64,000 nucleotides of DNA, from assembly GCF_000559025.1 (NCBI RefSeq), contig NZ_JAAN01000026.1, forward strand, positions 1 through 64,000. The letters are read 5' to 3'. Made by a program: the position numbers and the translations under genes. The notes under the pieces are model-generated. The model saw only the letters and a list, made by a program, of their open reading frames with translations. It was not told where the DNA came from and searched no databases. This document shows positions 42,043 through 50,940 of this stretch, in pieces; position 1 is the first letter of the stretch; each line of letters opens with the position of its first letter. The DNA is from Luteimonas huabeiensis HB2. GTDB taxonomy: Bacteria; Pseudomonadota; Gammaproteobacteria; Xanthomonadales; Xanthomonadaceae.

Positions 42043-45015
42043 TCACCAGTTCACGCCGAAGGACAGCTTGAACGAACGCGGCGGCCAGGCGATGTCCAGA
42101 TACCTTTCCTGGAATTCGTCGCTGGTCCAACTGTCGTTGTAGCTCGTCCAGTTGTGCCAGTTGAAGACATTGAGCACGTCGGCACGGACGTAGAAGCTGA
42201 GATCGGTCCCCGTGTCCCAGGTCTTGGTAGCGGCGACGTCGAACTGTTTCAAACCGATCGTCTCGTCGGGCTTCCACGAGCGCCAGACGCACTGGGTGCT
42301 GCTGGTGCGGCAATCCTCCGACACCCTGCGCTCGGGGCTTTCCAGGGTCAGCTTGCCGGAGAACGTGACACCCCACGGGCCATCCCAGATGCCCGTAGCG
42401 ACGAAGCGGTGTTGCGGCAGTTCGCGCGCAGGCAGCCAGCCGAACCAGCTGGTGTCGGGACGCCCGAAGATCTCCGGCCAGCCGGTGGCCGGCGAATTCT
42501 GCTCGGCGTCCGCATACGTATAGGCGAACGTGGCCGACCAGCCCGACTCTTCGGTATAGGGCTTGTCGAGCTTGAGGAACAGCGAATTCGTCTTGGTCTC
42601 GAGCATGTTGTCGGCCAGCAGGATCGTGCCGACGGGCGATGGAAAGCCCCACGGAGCGCCGGAAACATCGCCCGGGTTCTCGAAGAAGCTTCCGTCAGGA
42701 CGCCGGTTGCCGAGACGAAACACGAAGCCGTCCTTGCTGCGGACGTGCGAGACGGTGATCTCGCTGTTCCACTCCGCGCCGAGCATGCCGAACACGTTAC
42801 GCACACCGAGGCTGAACTGGTCGGAGTACGGGACCTTCAGGTCGTTGTTGTTGAGGTACCACTCGCGCCCGGTGGAAAGGGTCTGCGCGAGCTGCCTCAG
42901 GACCGCCGGGTCGAAATACGCGGGGTCCCACGGAATGCAGCCCGCCTCGTCGCGGCACTGCCCATCGGCTTCGATGAAGTTCGCGCGGAAGCGCGCGTAC
43001 GAAGTGCGGTTGGTCTCGACCTGCAGATAGTCGAACAAGTTGCGGTCGTAAGCGCGCCCCGCTCCACCGAAGACCACGAAGCTCTGATCGGCGTTCACGT
43101 CGTAGGAGAACCCCAACCGCGGCTGCCACGCGCCCTTGAAGGCGCTCCGGTTGTTGCCGGTGCTGATGTAGTCCTCGATGTCGTAGTCGATGTTGGGCCC
43201 CTGCATCGCAGGCCATTCGCGCAAGGCCTCCACCAGTTCGGGCGGGGTCACGTGGTCCAGGTAGTTGGGCGTTTTCTCGTAGTCCCAGCGCACGCCGAAG
43301 TTGAGGGTCAGGCGGTCGTTGACTTCCCAGTCGTCCTGGACATAGATGCCGAACTGCTTGTTCTTGGACGTGGTGAAGCCCTCGGAAGTCCCCGGGATGC
43401 CGGAGCCGAACTCGACCAGATACGGCTGCTCGGTGCTCACGCCGATGTCGTAGTAGAACTGCGGATTGGCGAAGTGGCGCTCAATGGCGTTGACTTCCAC
43501 GTCCTTGTACTTCACGCCCATCTTGAGGGTGTGCCCCTCCCAGCCGAAGAACGTCAGATCGTTCTGGAACCCCCAGCCCTCCTGGCCCTTGTTCTGGCTG
43601 TTGGAGCTGCCGCCGGCGTTGAGGATCGTGCCGACGTCGAGCCGCCTGCCGGGCTCGCTGAGATCGGCAACGCGCAGCAGATAGCCCGGCGCGCCGATCA
43701 CGCCCTGCGGCGCCCACGAGGTGTCTTCGTAGGTGACGTGCATGTCGTTGAGCCAGCGTCCGTCGCTGTACTGCCAACGCAGGTCGTAGCGCTTGACGTC
43801 GTTGACGTTGTTGGTCGCCCGCTCCGGCAGGTTTTCCGCGCCGACGCCGATGATCTCTTCCTCTTCGCGCACCTGCGCGGACAGCTCCAGGAAATTGGCG
43901 TCGTTGATCGACCAGCTCAGCTTGCCGAAGTACATGTCCTGGTCGAACGGAGAGTTCGTGGGCCCGAGCTGCGCCAGCAGATCCGCCGGCACGTCGGCGA
44001 CGTCGTAGCGGCCCTGCGACCTGAGCTCGGCCAGACGCGGATTGATGTACTCCTTCGCCTCGTAAGCCACGAAGAAGTGCAGCTTGTCGCGGATCAGCGG
44101 GCCGGCGAAGGATGCGCCGTACTGCTCTTCCTTCGATTCCACCTTCTCGCCGTCGTTCTGCTCGGCCGGCGTCATTGCGCGCCAGTCCGACGAAGTGCGA
44201 TCCCAGAAGAAACTGCCCTCGAACTCGTTGGTGCCGCTGCGCGTGGCGGCGACGATCGCCGCGCTGCTGATCTGGTCGAACTCGGCCTTGTAGTTCTGGG
44301 TGATGACCTTGTACTCGCCGATCGCCGACTGCGGGAACGGATTGCCGCGGCTGGAATCCTGGCCCGAAATGCCTCCGGGCAAGGTGTAGCTCTTCTGGCC
44401 GACGCCGTCGATGAAGACGTTCACCGCGCTGGCGTTCTGCGCGCCGGACCGCAATCGCGTGTTGCCCCCGGCGTCCTGCTCGAACTTGATGCCCGGCACG
44501 GTGTCGGCGAACGCCAGGAAGTTGCGGGTGCCCTGCGGCAGCGCCTCGATCTGCTTCTGGGTGACGTAGGTGGCCACCTCCGAGGTGCGGGTCTCGACCA
44601 GGCTCTGCGCGGTCACCACCACCGCATCCATGTCGGTGGCCTCCTGCGGGCCGGTCTCGGCCACCCCGCCCACGCCCAGGTCCAGGGTCGCGGTCTGGCC
44701 GACCTGCAGGGTGACGGTGCGCGAGCTGGTCTGGCCGTTGGCGGTCACGTCCACGCGGTAGGTGCCCGGCGGCAGGCCAGCGAGGCTGTAGCTGCCGTTC
44801 GCGCTGGCCTGCACGCTGCGGCTCAGGCCGGTCGCGGTGTTGGTGGCGGTGACGCGCGCGTCGGCGGCCGGCGCGGAATCGGCGGAGACCTGGCCGCGCA
44901 GGGTCGCGCCGGTGGCCTGCGCCAGCGCGAGCGGTGCGGACAGCAGGAGGGCGCTGCCCAGCGCGCAGCTGAGCAAGGTGCGGTTGAAACTGCGGGAAGC
45001 GGAGCGCTTCGTCAT
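42043..45015 (-). CDS. Oar-like TonB-dependent receptor of a carbohydrate-utilisation locus
   Basis: Outer-membrane receptor (990 aa), expected to import oligosaccharides with TonB energy. After a signal peptide (to about LALAQATG) there is a carboxypeptidase-regulatory-like beta-sandwich with GYSLAGLPPGTYRVDV-type residues (about 35-120; seen as SYSLAGLPPGTYRVDV). The plug follows, with ETRTSEVATYVTQKQIEALPQ and VNVFIDGVGQKSYTLPGGIS, then a large barrel ending in Trp (LSFGVNW). Oar-like receptors of this type are common in xanthomonad sugar loci. GC content falls sharply from the N-terminal part to the barrel. The ATG at 45015 has GAGAGGA at good spacing. It may be co-transcribed with the LacI regulator gene 94 nt upstream. 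Confidence 0.93.
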   Translation of the reverse strand: MTKRSASRSFNRTLLSCALGSALLLSAPLALAQATGATLRGQVSADSAPAADARVTATNTATGLSRSVQASANGSYSLAGLPPGTYRVDVTANGQTSSRTVTLQVGQTATLDLGVGGVAETGPQEATDMDAVVVTAQSLVETRTSEVATYVTQKQIEALPQGTRNFLAFADTVPGIKFEQDAGGNTRLRSGAQNASAVNVFIDGVGQKSYTLPGGISGQDSSRGNPFPQSAIGEYKVITQNYKAEFDQISSAAIVAATRSGTNEFEGSFFWDRTSSDWRAMTPAEQNDGEKVESKEEQYGASFAGPLIRDKLHFFVAYEAKEYINPRLAELRSQGRYDVADVPADLLAQLGPTNSPFDQDMYFGKLSWSINDANFLELSAQVREEEEIIGVGAENLPERATNNVNDVKRYDLRWQYSDGRWLNDMHVTYEDTSWAPQGVIGAPGYLLRVADLSEPGRRLDVGTILNAGGSSNSQNKGQEGWGFQNDLTFFGWEGHTLKMGVKYKDVEVNAIERHFANPQFYYDIGVSTEQPYLVEFGSGIPGTSEGFTTSKNKQFGIYVQDDWEVNDRLTLNFGVRWDYEKTPNYLDHVTPPELVEALREWPAMQGPNIDYDIEDYISTGNNRSAFKGAWQPRLGFSYDVNADQSFVVFGGAGRAYDRNLFDYLQVETNRTSYARFRANFIEADGQCRDEAGCIPWDPAYFDPAVLRQLAQTLSTGREWYLNNNDLKVPYSDQFSLGVRNVFGMLGAEWNSEITVSHVRSKDGFVFRLGNRRPDGSFFENPGDVSGAPWGFPSPVGTILLADNMLETKTNSLFLKLDKPYTEESGWSATFAYTYADAEQNSPATGWPEIFGRPDTSWFGWLPARELPQHRFVATGIWDGPWGVTFSGKLTLESPERRVSEDCRTSSTQCVWRSWKPDETIGLKQFDVAATKTWDTGTDLSFYVRADVLNVFNWHNWTSYNDSWTSDEFQERYLDIAWPPRSFKLSFGVNW

Positions 45016-45109
45016 GACCATTCCTCTCGGGGGGAATTCCAACTGTTCAAGGGGATGTGAAAAACGGCGGTGCACGAGACCATTGCGCGCGTGCACGCGG
45101 CGTCGAGGA

Positions 45110-46120
45110 TCACGCGGTATCGATGGGGCGGGAGCGGCTCGATTCCCTCGCCACCAGGGCGACCGGCAGCCGGGCATCGGCCGGCGGCGGCGCGGCGGGA
45201 TGGGCGAAGCGTTCGAGCAGGGTGCGCAACGCGCGGCCGCCCAGCTCGGCGATGTCCACGCGCATGGTGGTGAGCCCGGGATGCACGTACCGGGACAGGG
45301 GAATGTCGTCGAATCCGGCCAGGCCGATGTCGGCGGGCACGCGCACGCCGGCCTGGTTGAAGGCGAACAGGCAGCCCAGCGCCATCGTGTCGTTGGCGGC
45401 GAAGACCGCGTCGGGGCGCTCGCCGCCGAGCAGCGCGCGGCCGGCGGCGTGGCCGGAGGCTTCGGTGAAGTCGCCCTGCACGATCCAGGGCCGGGCCCCG
45501 GCCGCGCCCTCGGCCAGTTCGTCGCGGTAGCCGCGCAGGCGCTCGTGGGCGTCGAAGTTGTCGTCGGGCCCGGCGATGAAGGCGATGCGGCGGTGGCCGG
45601 TATCGAGCAGGTGGCGGGTCATCGCGCGCGCGCCGGCGTAGCTGTCGACGTTGATCGCGGGCAATTCGTCGCTGCGGCCGCTGTTGAGCAGCACGGTCGG
45701 CATGGCCGGCGAGAGCGACTCGCCCAGATCCTCGCGCCCGGCGACGAAGGGCGACATCAGCAGCAGGCCATCGACGCGGCCGCGCATGGCGCGCAGCGCG
45801 GCGCCCTGCTCCTCGGGGTTGCCGTGATAGCTGGAGATCAGCAGGTGCAGGCCGTGGGCGCGCGCGACCGCATCGATGCCGCGCATCAGCTCGGAGAAGA
45901 ACTCGCCGTACAGGTCGGGCAGCACCACCCCGATGGTCTGGGTGCGGCGGCTGCTCAGGCTGCGCGCGGCGTGGTGCGGGCTGTAGCGCAGGCGGTCGGC
46001 GACCTCCAGCACCCGCTTGCGCACGTCCTCGGCCACGTTCTCGTGCCCGTTCAGGGCGCGCGAGACCGTGGCGACGCTGACGTTCGCTTCGCGGGCGACA
46101 TCTTTGATCGTTACGCTCAC
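45110..46120 (-). CDS. LacI-family transcriptional regulator
   Basis: Repressor of 336 aa. The N-terminal helix-turn-helix is TIKDVAREANVSVATVSRAL, followed by the hinge region LRYSPHHAARSLSS. A periplasmic-binding-like effector domain covers about residues 60-320 (TIGVVLPDLYGEFFSELMRG, FAANDTMALGCLFAF, IGLAGFDDIPLSRYVHPGLTT). The start is a GTG at 46120 with a strong GGAGGG upstream, placing the HTH at the N-terminus; an open frame to 46222 is not needed. A palindromic operator lies 38 nt upstream, suggesting autoregulation, and matching sites precede the sugar operon and the ATPase/zwf genes. The inducer is probably a glucan fragment or glucose derivative. Confidence 0.93.
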   Translation of the reverse strand: MSVTIKDVAREANVSVATVSRALNGHENVAEDVRKRVLEVADRLRYSPHHAARSLSSRRTQTIGVVLPDLYGEFFSELMRGIDAVARAHGLHLLISSYHGNPEEQGAALRAMRGRVDGLLLMSPFVAGREDLGESLSPAMPTVLLNSGRSDELPAINVDSYAGARAMTRHLLDTGHRRIAFIAGPDDNFDAHERLRGYRDELAEGAAGARPWIVQGDFTEASGHAAGRALLGGERPDAVFAANDTMALGCLFAFNQAGVRVPADIGLAGFDDIPLSRYVHPGLTTMRVDIAELGGRALRTLLERFAHPAAPPPADARLPVALVARESSRSRPIDTA

Positions 46121-46157
46121 CCGCCCTCCACGGCTGGGCTCCCGATTGGGCGCGGAA

Positions 46158-46171
46158 TGTAATCGCTTCCA
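46158..46171. promoter_or_regulatory. LacI-family operator in the regulator's own promoter
   Basis: TGTAATCGCTTCCA fits TGNAATCGNTTNCA with one weaker arm. On the minus strand it overlaps a possible -10 (TTACAT, 46162-46157), placed 17 nt after a -35-like TTGCAG (46185-46180), so binding would compete with RNA polymerase. The site is consistent with negative autoregulation of the regulator and perhaps of the downstream receptor gene. Confidence 0.65.
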
Positions 46172-46291
46172 CCCCCTGGCTGCAAAGGCGCTGCAACAAA
46201 AACCTGCCGGAGCGCGCCGCATGGCGCCGCCGGGCGCGTCGATGCGGCTGGATTGCTGCGTTGCCGCATGCCGTGCGCGCCCCGTCGGGGG

Positions 46292-46591
46292 TCAGTCCGG
46301 CGCGTCGGCCTGGATCGACAGCGCATGGATGTCGGTTTCCATCAGGCGCCCCAGCGCGGCGTAGATCGCCCGGTGCCGCTGCAGCGTGCCCATGCCGGCG
46401 AAGGCGTCGGCGACGATCCGGACGTGGAAATGCCCGCGTCCATCGCGCGCGCCGGCGTGCCCGGCGTGGCGGTGGCTGTCGTCGCGGATCTCGAGCTGCC
46501 GCGGCGAGAACGCGGCCTCCAGCGCCTGGCGGATGGCGGCCACGCGGGCCTCCCGCGGCAAGGCGTCGGGGTGCGGCGCCGGATCGCTCAT
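46292..46591 (-). CDS. bolA: BolA-family protein
   Basis: Small BolA-like protein (99 aa). The class II KH-like fold is visible as IRQALEAAFSPRQLEIRDDSHRHAGHAG, read as a helix followed by the strand RQLEIRDDSHRH, then HFHVRIVADAFAGMGTLQRHRAIYAALG. BolA proteins bind monothiol glutaredoxins through an iron-sulfur cluster and affect iron and envelope stress responses; the His in HAGHAG and the conserved RHR are in place. Its ATG overlaps the stop of the YciI-family gene (ATGA), a pairing common in related bacteria. Confidence 0.92.
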   Translation of the reverse strand: MSDPAPHPDALPREARVAAIRQALEAAFSPRQLEIRDDSHRHAGHAGARDGRGHFHVRIVADAFAGMGTLQRHRAIYAALGRLMETDIHALSIQADAPD

Positions 46592-46887
46592 GGCAGCACC
46601 GGGCGGAACGGGCGCACCTCGACCCGGACGTAGACGCCCGCCTCGACGTAGGGATCGGCCTCGGCCCAGTCGCGCGCTTCCTGCAGCGAACCGAACTCGG
46701 CCACCACCAGGCTGCCGCTGAAGCCGGCCGGTCCCGGATCCTCGGCATCGATGCGCGGGCACGGCCCGGCCAGCAGCAGGCGCCCGGCGTCGCGCAGCGC
46801 GGTCAGCCGCGCCAGATGGGCCGCGCGCGCGCCCTGCCGCGCCGCCAGCACGTCCTCGCCGTCGTAGCCTTCGATCGCATACCACAT
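46588..46887 (-). CDS. YciI-family protein
   Basis: Dimeric alpha-beta barrel protein of the YciI family (99 aa). Typical features are MWYAIEGYDGEDVLAARQ at the N-terminus, ARAAHLARLTALRDAGRLLLAGP and the C-terminal SLVVAEFGSLQEARDWAEADPYVEAGVY. The conserved His in AAHL and the Asp in EADPY are the residues usually proposed for the active site. The biochemical role in most bacteria is unknown. It is translationally coupled to bolA. Confidence 0.92.
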   Translation of the reverse strand: MWYAIEGYDGEDVLAARQGARAAHLARLTALRDAGRLLLAGPCPRIDAEDPGPAGFSGSLVVAEFGSLQEARDWAEADPYVEAGVYVRVEVRPFRPVLP

Positions 46888-47263
46888 GGGTGTTCCACCT
46901 TCATCCGCTCGCGACTGGCGGCGGATTGTACGGGGACGGCCGCGGCGCCGCCCGGGCGGCGTGAACGCGAAGCCGCGCGCCCGCTGGACAGCCGCGGGTC
47001 GAGCCCGTAGGCTAGGTTCCAGTTTCGAGACCGGACCGCAGCGGCCGCCCATGCCCGGGCGCACGATTCGCTGTCCCACCCCGGTCCCGCCCGACGTCTC
47101 TTCCGCCATCGCGCCGCCCCGCCCGGGCGATGTCGTCCGTGGCGTCCGGCCGCCAAGCCCATGTCGCGTCCCGCATGCGCCCGTCGCATCGGACCGCCGC
47201 GTGGGCGCCCAGGGGCGACCGCCCAACCGAACGCACGCCGGCCCGGAGGGGGCCGCCTCCCGA
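46888..47263. other. Divergent gap between the YciI and scpA genes
   Basis: A 376-nt region between two divergent transcription units. I see no supported gene. A TAGGCTAGG patch near 47009-47017 may hold a promoter. Just before scpA, the sequence GGAGGGGGCCGCCTCC (47245-47260) pairs the purine-rich ribosome binding site with a complementary CCTCC, so a small hairpin could mask it. Confidence 0.5.
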
Positions 47264-48175
47264 ATGACACAATCCGGTCAGCCAGCCGCGATCGCCGCGG
47301 ACACCGCATCCGCGTCGCCGCCGCAGCAGCAGGAGATGCCGCTGGCGGTGGTGCACGGCCAGCCGGTGCTGCAGATCCCGCAGGACCTGTACATCCCGCC
47401 GGACGCGCTGGAGATCATCCTCGAGGCGTTCGAAGGGCCGCTGGACCTGCTGCTGTACCTGATCCGCCGGCAGAACCTCGACATCCTCGACATCCCGGTG
47501 GCGGAGATCACCCGGCAGTACGTGGACTACATCGGGGTGATGCAGGAGCTGCGCTTCGAACTGGCGGCCGAGTACCTGGTGATGGCCGCGATCCTGGCCG
47601 AGATCAAGTCGCGGATGCTGCTGCCGCGGCCGGCGGACGAGACCGGCGAGGAGGAGGACCCGCGCGCCGAGCTGGTACGGCGGCTGCAGGAGTACGAACG
47701 CTTCAAGCAGGCCGCCGAGGATCTGGACGGCCTGCCGCGGATGGAACGCGACACCGCGCCCGTTTCGGTCGAGGTGCCGGATCGGGCCACGGTGCGGCCG
47801 CCGCCGGAGGTGGACCTGCGCGAACTGCTGCTGGCGCTGCACGACGTGTTCAAGCGCGCCGAGCTGTTCACCGGGCACGCGATCAAGCGCGATGCGCTCA
47901 GCGTGCGCCAGCGCATGGGCGAGGTGCTCGCCCGGCTGCACGACGGCGCCTTCCACCGCTTCGAATCGCTGTTCGAGGCGGGCGAAGGCAAGCTCGGGGT
48001 GGTGGTCACCCTGCTCTCGCTGCTGGAACTGGCGAAGGAACGCCTGCTGGAAATCGTGCAGGAGGCGCCGCTGGCGCCGATCTACGTGAAGTCGCTGGCC
48101 ACCCGCGAGGGTGGCGCGCCGGTCTCGCTGGTCAGCGAGTTCGACGAGGACATCGAGCCCCAGAGCGACGCCTGA
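47264..48175 (+). CDS. scpA: Segregation and condensation protein A
   Basis: Kleisin subunit (303 aa) of the Smc-ScpAB condensin, which compacts and resolves newly replicated origins. Conserved stretches are FEGPLDLLLYLIRRQNLDILDIPVAEITRQY, seen as LDLLLYLIRRQNLDI then PVAEITRQYVDYI, and ELAAEYLVMAAILAEIKSRMLLP. The C-terminal winged helix has VVTLLSLLELAKERLL. The first 50 residues form a Gln/Pro-rich extension not found in short homologues. scpB follows 44 nt later. No smc gene is in the window. Confidence 0.95.
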   Translation: MTQSGQPAAIAADTASASPPQQQEMPLAVVHGQPVLQIPQDLYIPPDALEIILEAFEGPLDLLLYLIRRQNLDILDIPVAEITRQYVDYIGVMQELRFELAAEYLVMAAILAEIKSRMLLPRPADETGEEEDPRAELVRRLQEYERFKQAAEDLDGLPRMERDTAPVSVEVPDRATVRPPPEVDLRELLLALHDVFKRAELFTGHAIKRDALSVRQRMGEVLARLHDGAFHRFESLFEAGEGKLGVVVTLLSLLELAKERLLEIVQEAPLAPIYVKSLATREGGAPVSLVSEFDEDIEPQSDA

Positions 48176-48219
48176 ACCCACGGCCCGCGCGTCATGCGCC
48201 CCGGCCCAACGATCGACCC

Positions 48220-49047
48220 ATGGACCAGACACTGATCAACCGCATCGTCGAGGCCGCGCTGCTGGCGGCCAACCAGCCGCTGACCGCGGCGCAGCTCAAG
48301 GCGTTGTTCACGCTGGACGAACCCGCGCCCGAGGGCGCCATCGAGCAAGCGCTGCAGACCCTGCAGGCGCAGGCCGCCGAGCGCGGCGTCGAGCTCGTCG
48401 AGGTCGCCTCCGGCTGGCGCTACCAGGTCCGCGCCGACGTGCACCCCTGGGTGGCGCGCCTGTGGACCGAGCGCCAGACCCGCTATACCCGCGCCACCCT
48501 GGAGACGCTGGCGCTGATCGCCTATCGCCAGCCGATCACCCGCGGCGAGATCGAGCAGGTGCGCGGCGTGGCCACCAACAGCAACATCATCAAGGCGCTG
48601 GAGGAGCGCGAGTGGATCCGCGTGGTCGGCCATCGCGACGTGCCCGGCCGCCCGGAACTGCTCGGCACCACCAAGGCGTTCCTGGACTACTTCGGCCTCA
48701 AGCGCCTGGACGAACTGCCGCCGCTGTCCGAACTGAAGGACTTCGGCGAGCTGGAACCGCAGCTCGACCTGGGCGGCGCGCCCGGCGACGGCGCGATGCC
48801 GGTCGGCGACGCGCCGCTCGAGGGCGACGCCGCGACCGGCGACGACGCGCCGCCCGATCGCGAAACCGCCCCCCACGCCGACACGGGCACCGACGCCGAC
48901 GCATCCGCGGCCGACGACGACGCGCCTCCCGCCAGCGGCGAAAGCGCCGCGACCGACGACCAGGCCGCCGCCGCGGCCGCCCCCACCCCCACCGACACGA
49001 ACGACGCCCTCGCCGACGACGGCGACAGCACCCGGAGCGATACATGA
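48220..49047 (+). CDS. scpB: Segregation and condensation protein B
   Basis: Accessory subunit (275 aa) of the Smc-ScpAB complex, with two winged-helix domains in the first 170 residues: INRIVEAALLAANQPLTAAQ, then LETLALIAYRQPITRGEIEQVRGV and LLGTTKAFLDYFGL. The remaining 100 residues are an unusually long Asp/Ala/Thr-rich acidic tail (for example GDDAPPDRETAPHADTG). Its stop overlaps the rluB start by ATGA. The order scpA-scpB-rluB is common in gammaproteobacteria. Confidence 0.95.
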   Translation: MDQTLINRIVEAALLAANQPLTAAQLKALFTLDEPAPEGAIEQALQTLQAQAAERGVELVEVASGWRYQVRADVHPWVARLWTERQTRYTRATLETLALIAYRQPITRGEIEQVRGVATNSNIIKALEEREWIRVVGHRDVPGRPELLGTTKAFLDYFGLKRLDELPPLSELKDFGELEPQLDLGGAPGDGAMPVGDAPLEGDAATGDDAPPDRETAPHADTGTDADASAADDDAPPASGESAATDDQAAAAAAPTPTDTNDALADDGDSTRSDT

Positions 49048-50570
49048 AAGAGCACAACAAGGCCCAGGACAGCGGTTCGCGCAAGCTGTCCCTCAAGCGC
49101 GGCGATGCCGCCACACCCGCCCCGCGCCTCGAGGAGCGCCTGCACAAGGTGCTCGCCCAGGCCGGGCTCGGCTCGCGCCGGGCGCTGGAGCAGCGCATCG
49201 CCGACGGCCTGGTCAAGGTCAACGGCGAGCCGGCCCAGGTCGGCATGAGCATCGGCAGCGGCGACCGCGTCGAGATCGACGGCCGCAGCTTCGTCGCCAG
49301 CGCGCTGACCGAACCGGCGCGGGTGCTGATCTACAACAAGCCCGAGGGCGAGGTCACCACGCGCGAGGACCCCGAGGGCCGCCCGACCATCTTCGACGCC
49401 CTGCCCGTGCTCAAGGGCGCGCGCTGGATCGCCATCGGCCGCCTGGACATCAACACCACCGGCCTGCTCCTGCTCACCACCGACGGCGAGCTGGCCAACG
49501 CGATGATGCACCCCTCCTACGAGGTCGAGCGCGAGTACGTCTGCCGCGTGCGCGCGCCCGAGGGCGAGGACGTGGTCTCGGAGAAGATCGTCGACCGCCT
49601 GCGGCGCGGCGTGGCCCTGGACGACGGCCCGGCGAAGTTCGACGAGATCGAGCGCATCGGCGGCACCGATTCGCACGACTGGTTCCGGGTGGTGGTCAAG
49701 GAAGGCCGCAACCGCGAGGTGCGTCGGCTGTGGGAGTCGCAGGGCTGCCAGGTCAGCCGCCTCAAGCGCGTGCGCTACGGCCGCATCGCGCTGCCGCAGC
49801 CGCTGCTGCGCGGGCAGTCGCAGGAGCTGCCGGCGGCCCAGGTCGAGGCCCTGCGCCGCGAGCTGCAGCTGGAGGAAGGCCCGCCGCCGGCGCTGACCCT
49901 GCAGCCGGTGATCGGCCAGCGCAAGGCCGCCAAGGCGACCCTGCACGTGCCGCGCGGCGCCGGCAACGCCTACGTCAACGGCCACAACACCGCCGACGAG
50001 GGCCGCGAGCTGCGCCGTTTCGACCATGTCCGCGAGGACCGCGGCCGCCGCGGCCAGCGCAAGCCCCATGGCGGGCTGACCGTCAGCGGCGAGGCCGCGG
50101 CCAAGCAGTCGCAGAAGCCGTTCAAGCAGCGCAAGGACAAGCACAGCCGGGCGCTGCCCGAGGGCAACCCGGCCGCGTTCCGCACCTGGTACGTGCCCGA
50201 GGGCGTGGACACCGGCCCCAGCGGCCACCGCAACGCCGACGGCCGCGGCCCGAAGAAGCCCTACGGCGCGAAGAAGCGCGGCCCCGGCGCCGGCCCGGGC
50301 CAGCGCGGCCCGGGCGGACCTTCGCAGGGCGCGCGCTCCGGCGGCGCGCAGCGCGCCCGCGCGCCGTACGGCCACCCCGACAGCGCGCCCAGCTTCCCCT
50401 CCGACCACGCCCACCCCGGCGCGGCCCAGGATCGCCCGCGCGGCGCGCGCCCTGGCGCCCGCGGCCCGAAGGCGCCCGGCGGGCCGAAGGGCCCGGGCCC
50501 GCGCGGTCCCCGCGGCCCCGGCGCCGGCAATCGCCCGCCGGGCGGCCGCGGCCCGCGCGGGCGCGGCTGA
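49044..50570 (+). CDS. rluB: 23S rRNA pseudouridine synthase B with a long disordered tail
   Basis: Pseudouridine synthase of the RsuA/RluB family, which in E. coli modifies U2605 of 23S rRNA. An S4 RNA-binding domain covers about residues 30-85 (LEERLHKVLAQAGLGSRRALEQ). The synthase domain (about 90-275) has the catalytic Asp in GRLDINTTGLLLL (D135) and EGRNREVRRLWESQG. The protein is 508 aa, against about 290 in E. coli. The extra 200 residues are a basic tail that becomes Gly/Pro/Arg-rich (repeats such as RGPRGPG) and resembles RNA-binding RGG tails. Translation is coupled to scpB. Confidence 0.93.
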   Translation: MKEHNKAQDSGSRKLSLKRGDAATPAPRLEERLHKVLAQAGLGSRRALEQRIADGLVKVNGEPAQVGMSIGSGDRVEIDGRSFVASALTEPARVLIYNKPEGEVTTREDPEGRPTIFDALPVLKGARWIAIGRLDINTTGLLLLTTDGELANAMMHPSYEVEREYVCRVRAPEGEDVVSEKIVDRLRRGVALDDGPAKFDEIERIGGTDSHDWFRVVVKEGRNREVRRLWESQGCQVSRLKRVRYGRIALPQPLLRGQSQELPAAQVEALRRELQLEEGPPPALTLQPVIGQRKAAKATLHVPRGAGNAYVNGHNTADEGRELRRFDHVREDRGRRGQRKPHGGLTVSGEAAAKQSQKPFKQRKDKHSRALPEGNPAAFRTWYVPEGVDTGPSGHRNADGRGPKKPYGAKKRGPGAGPGQRGPGGPSQGARSGGAQRARAPYGHPDSAPSFPSDHAHPGAAQDRPRGARPGARGPKAPGGPKGPGPRGPRGPGAGNRPPGGRGPRGRG

Positions 50571-50601
50571 GCGCCGACCGCCCGCGCGCGGTCCGCGCCC
50601 G

Positions 50602-50889
50602 CTACGCGGTGCCCAGGCGCCGCACCCGGCGGATCGCGTCCAGCCACAGCATGTGGGCGCGCGCCGGCGCCAGCGCGTCGTCGATGCGGACCACGCCGTT
50701 GCTGCCTTCGCGCCCCTCGGGGTCGCGGAAGGTCTGCACGGTCGGGCGCACCGCCACCACGCCGGTCACCCGGCCGCCGTCGTCCAGTTCGATCTCGACC
50801 ACGGCCTCGTCGTGCAGGGCGGCGACCAGCGCCTCCAGCCGGGCGATCTCGTCCGGATCGGTATGCACGCGCGGTGCGAGCTGTCCCAT
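50602..50889 (-). CDS. DUF3247 family protein
   Basis: Small acidic cytoplasmic protein (95 aa) resembling DUF3247, a family found mainly in xanthomonads and relatives and lacking an assigned function. The core is EALVAALHDEAVVEIELDDG, then RVTGVVAVRPTVQTFRDPEGREGSNGVVRI, a compact beta-sheet pattern. The ATG at 50889 has AGGAG at good spacing. It is convergent with rluB and is followed downstream by the omega-amidase-like gene on the same strand. Confidence 0.85.
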   Translation of the reverse strand: MGQLAPRVHTDPDEIARLEALVAALHDEAVVEIELDDGGRVTGVVAVRPTVQTFRDPEGREGSNGVVRIDDALAPARAHMLWLDAIRRVRRLGTA

Positions 50890-50940
50890 GACGCGTCTCC
50901 TGCGGAAAGGGGGATGCGCGCCACTACACCGGCCGCGCCG

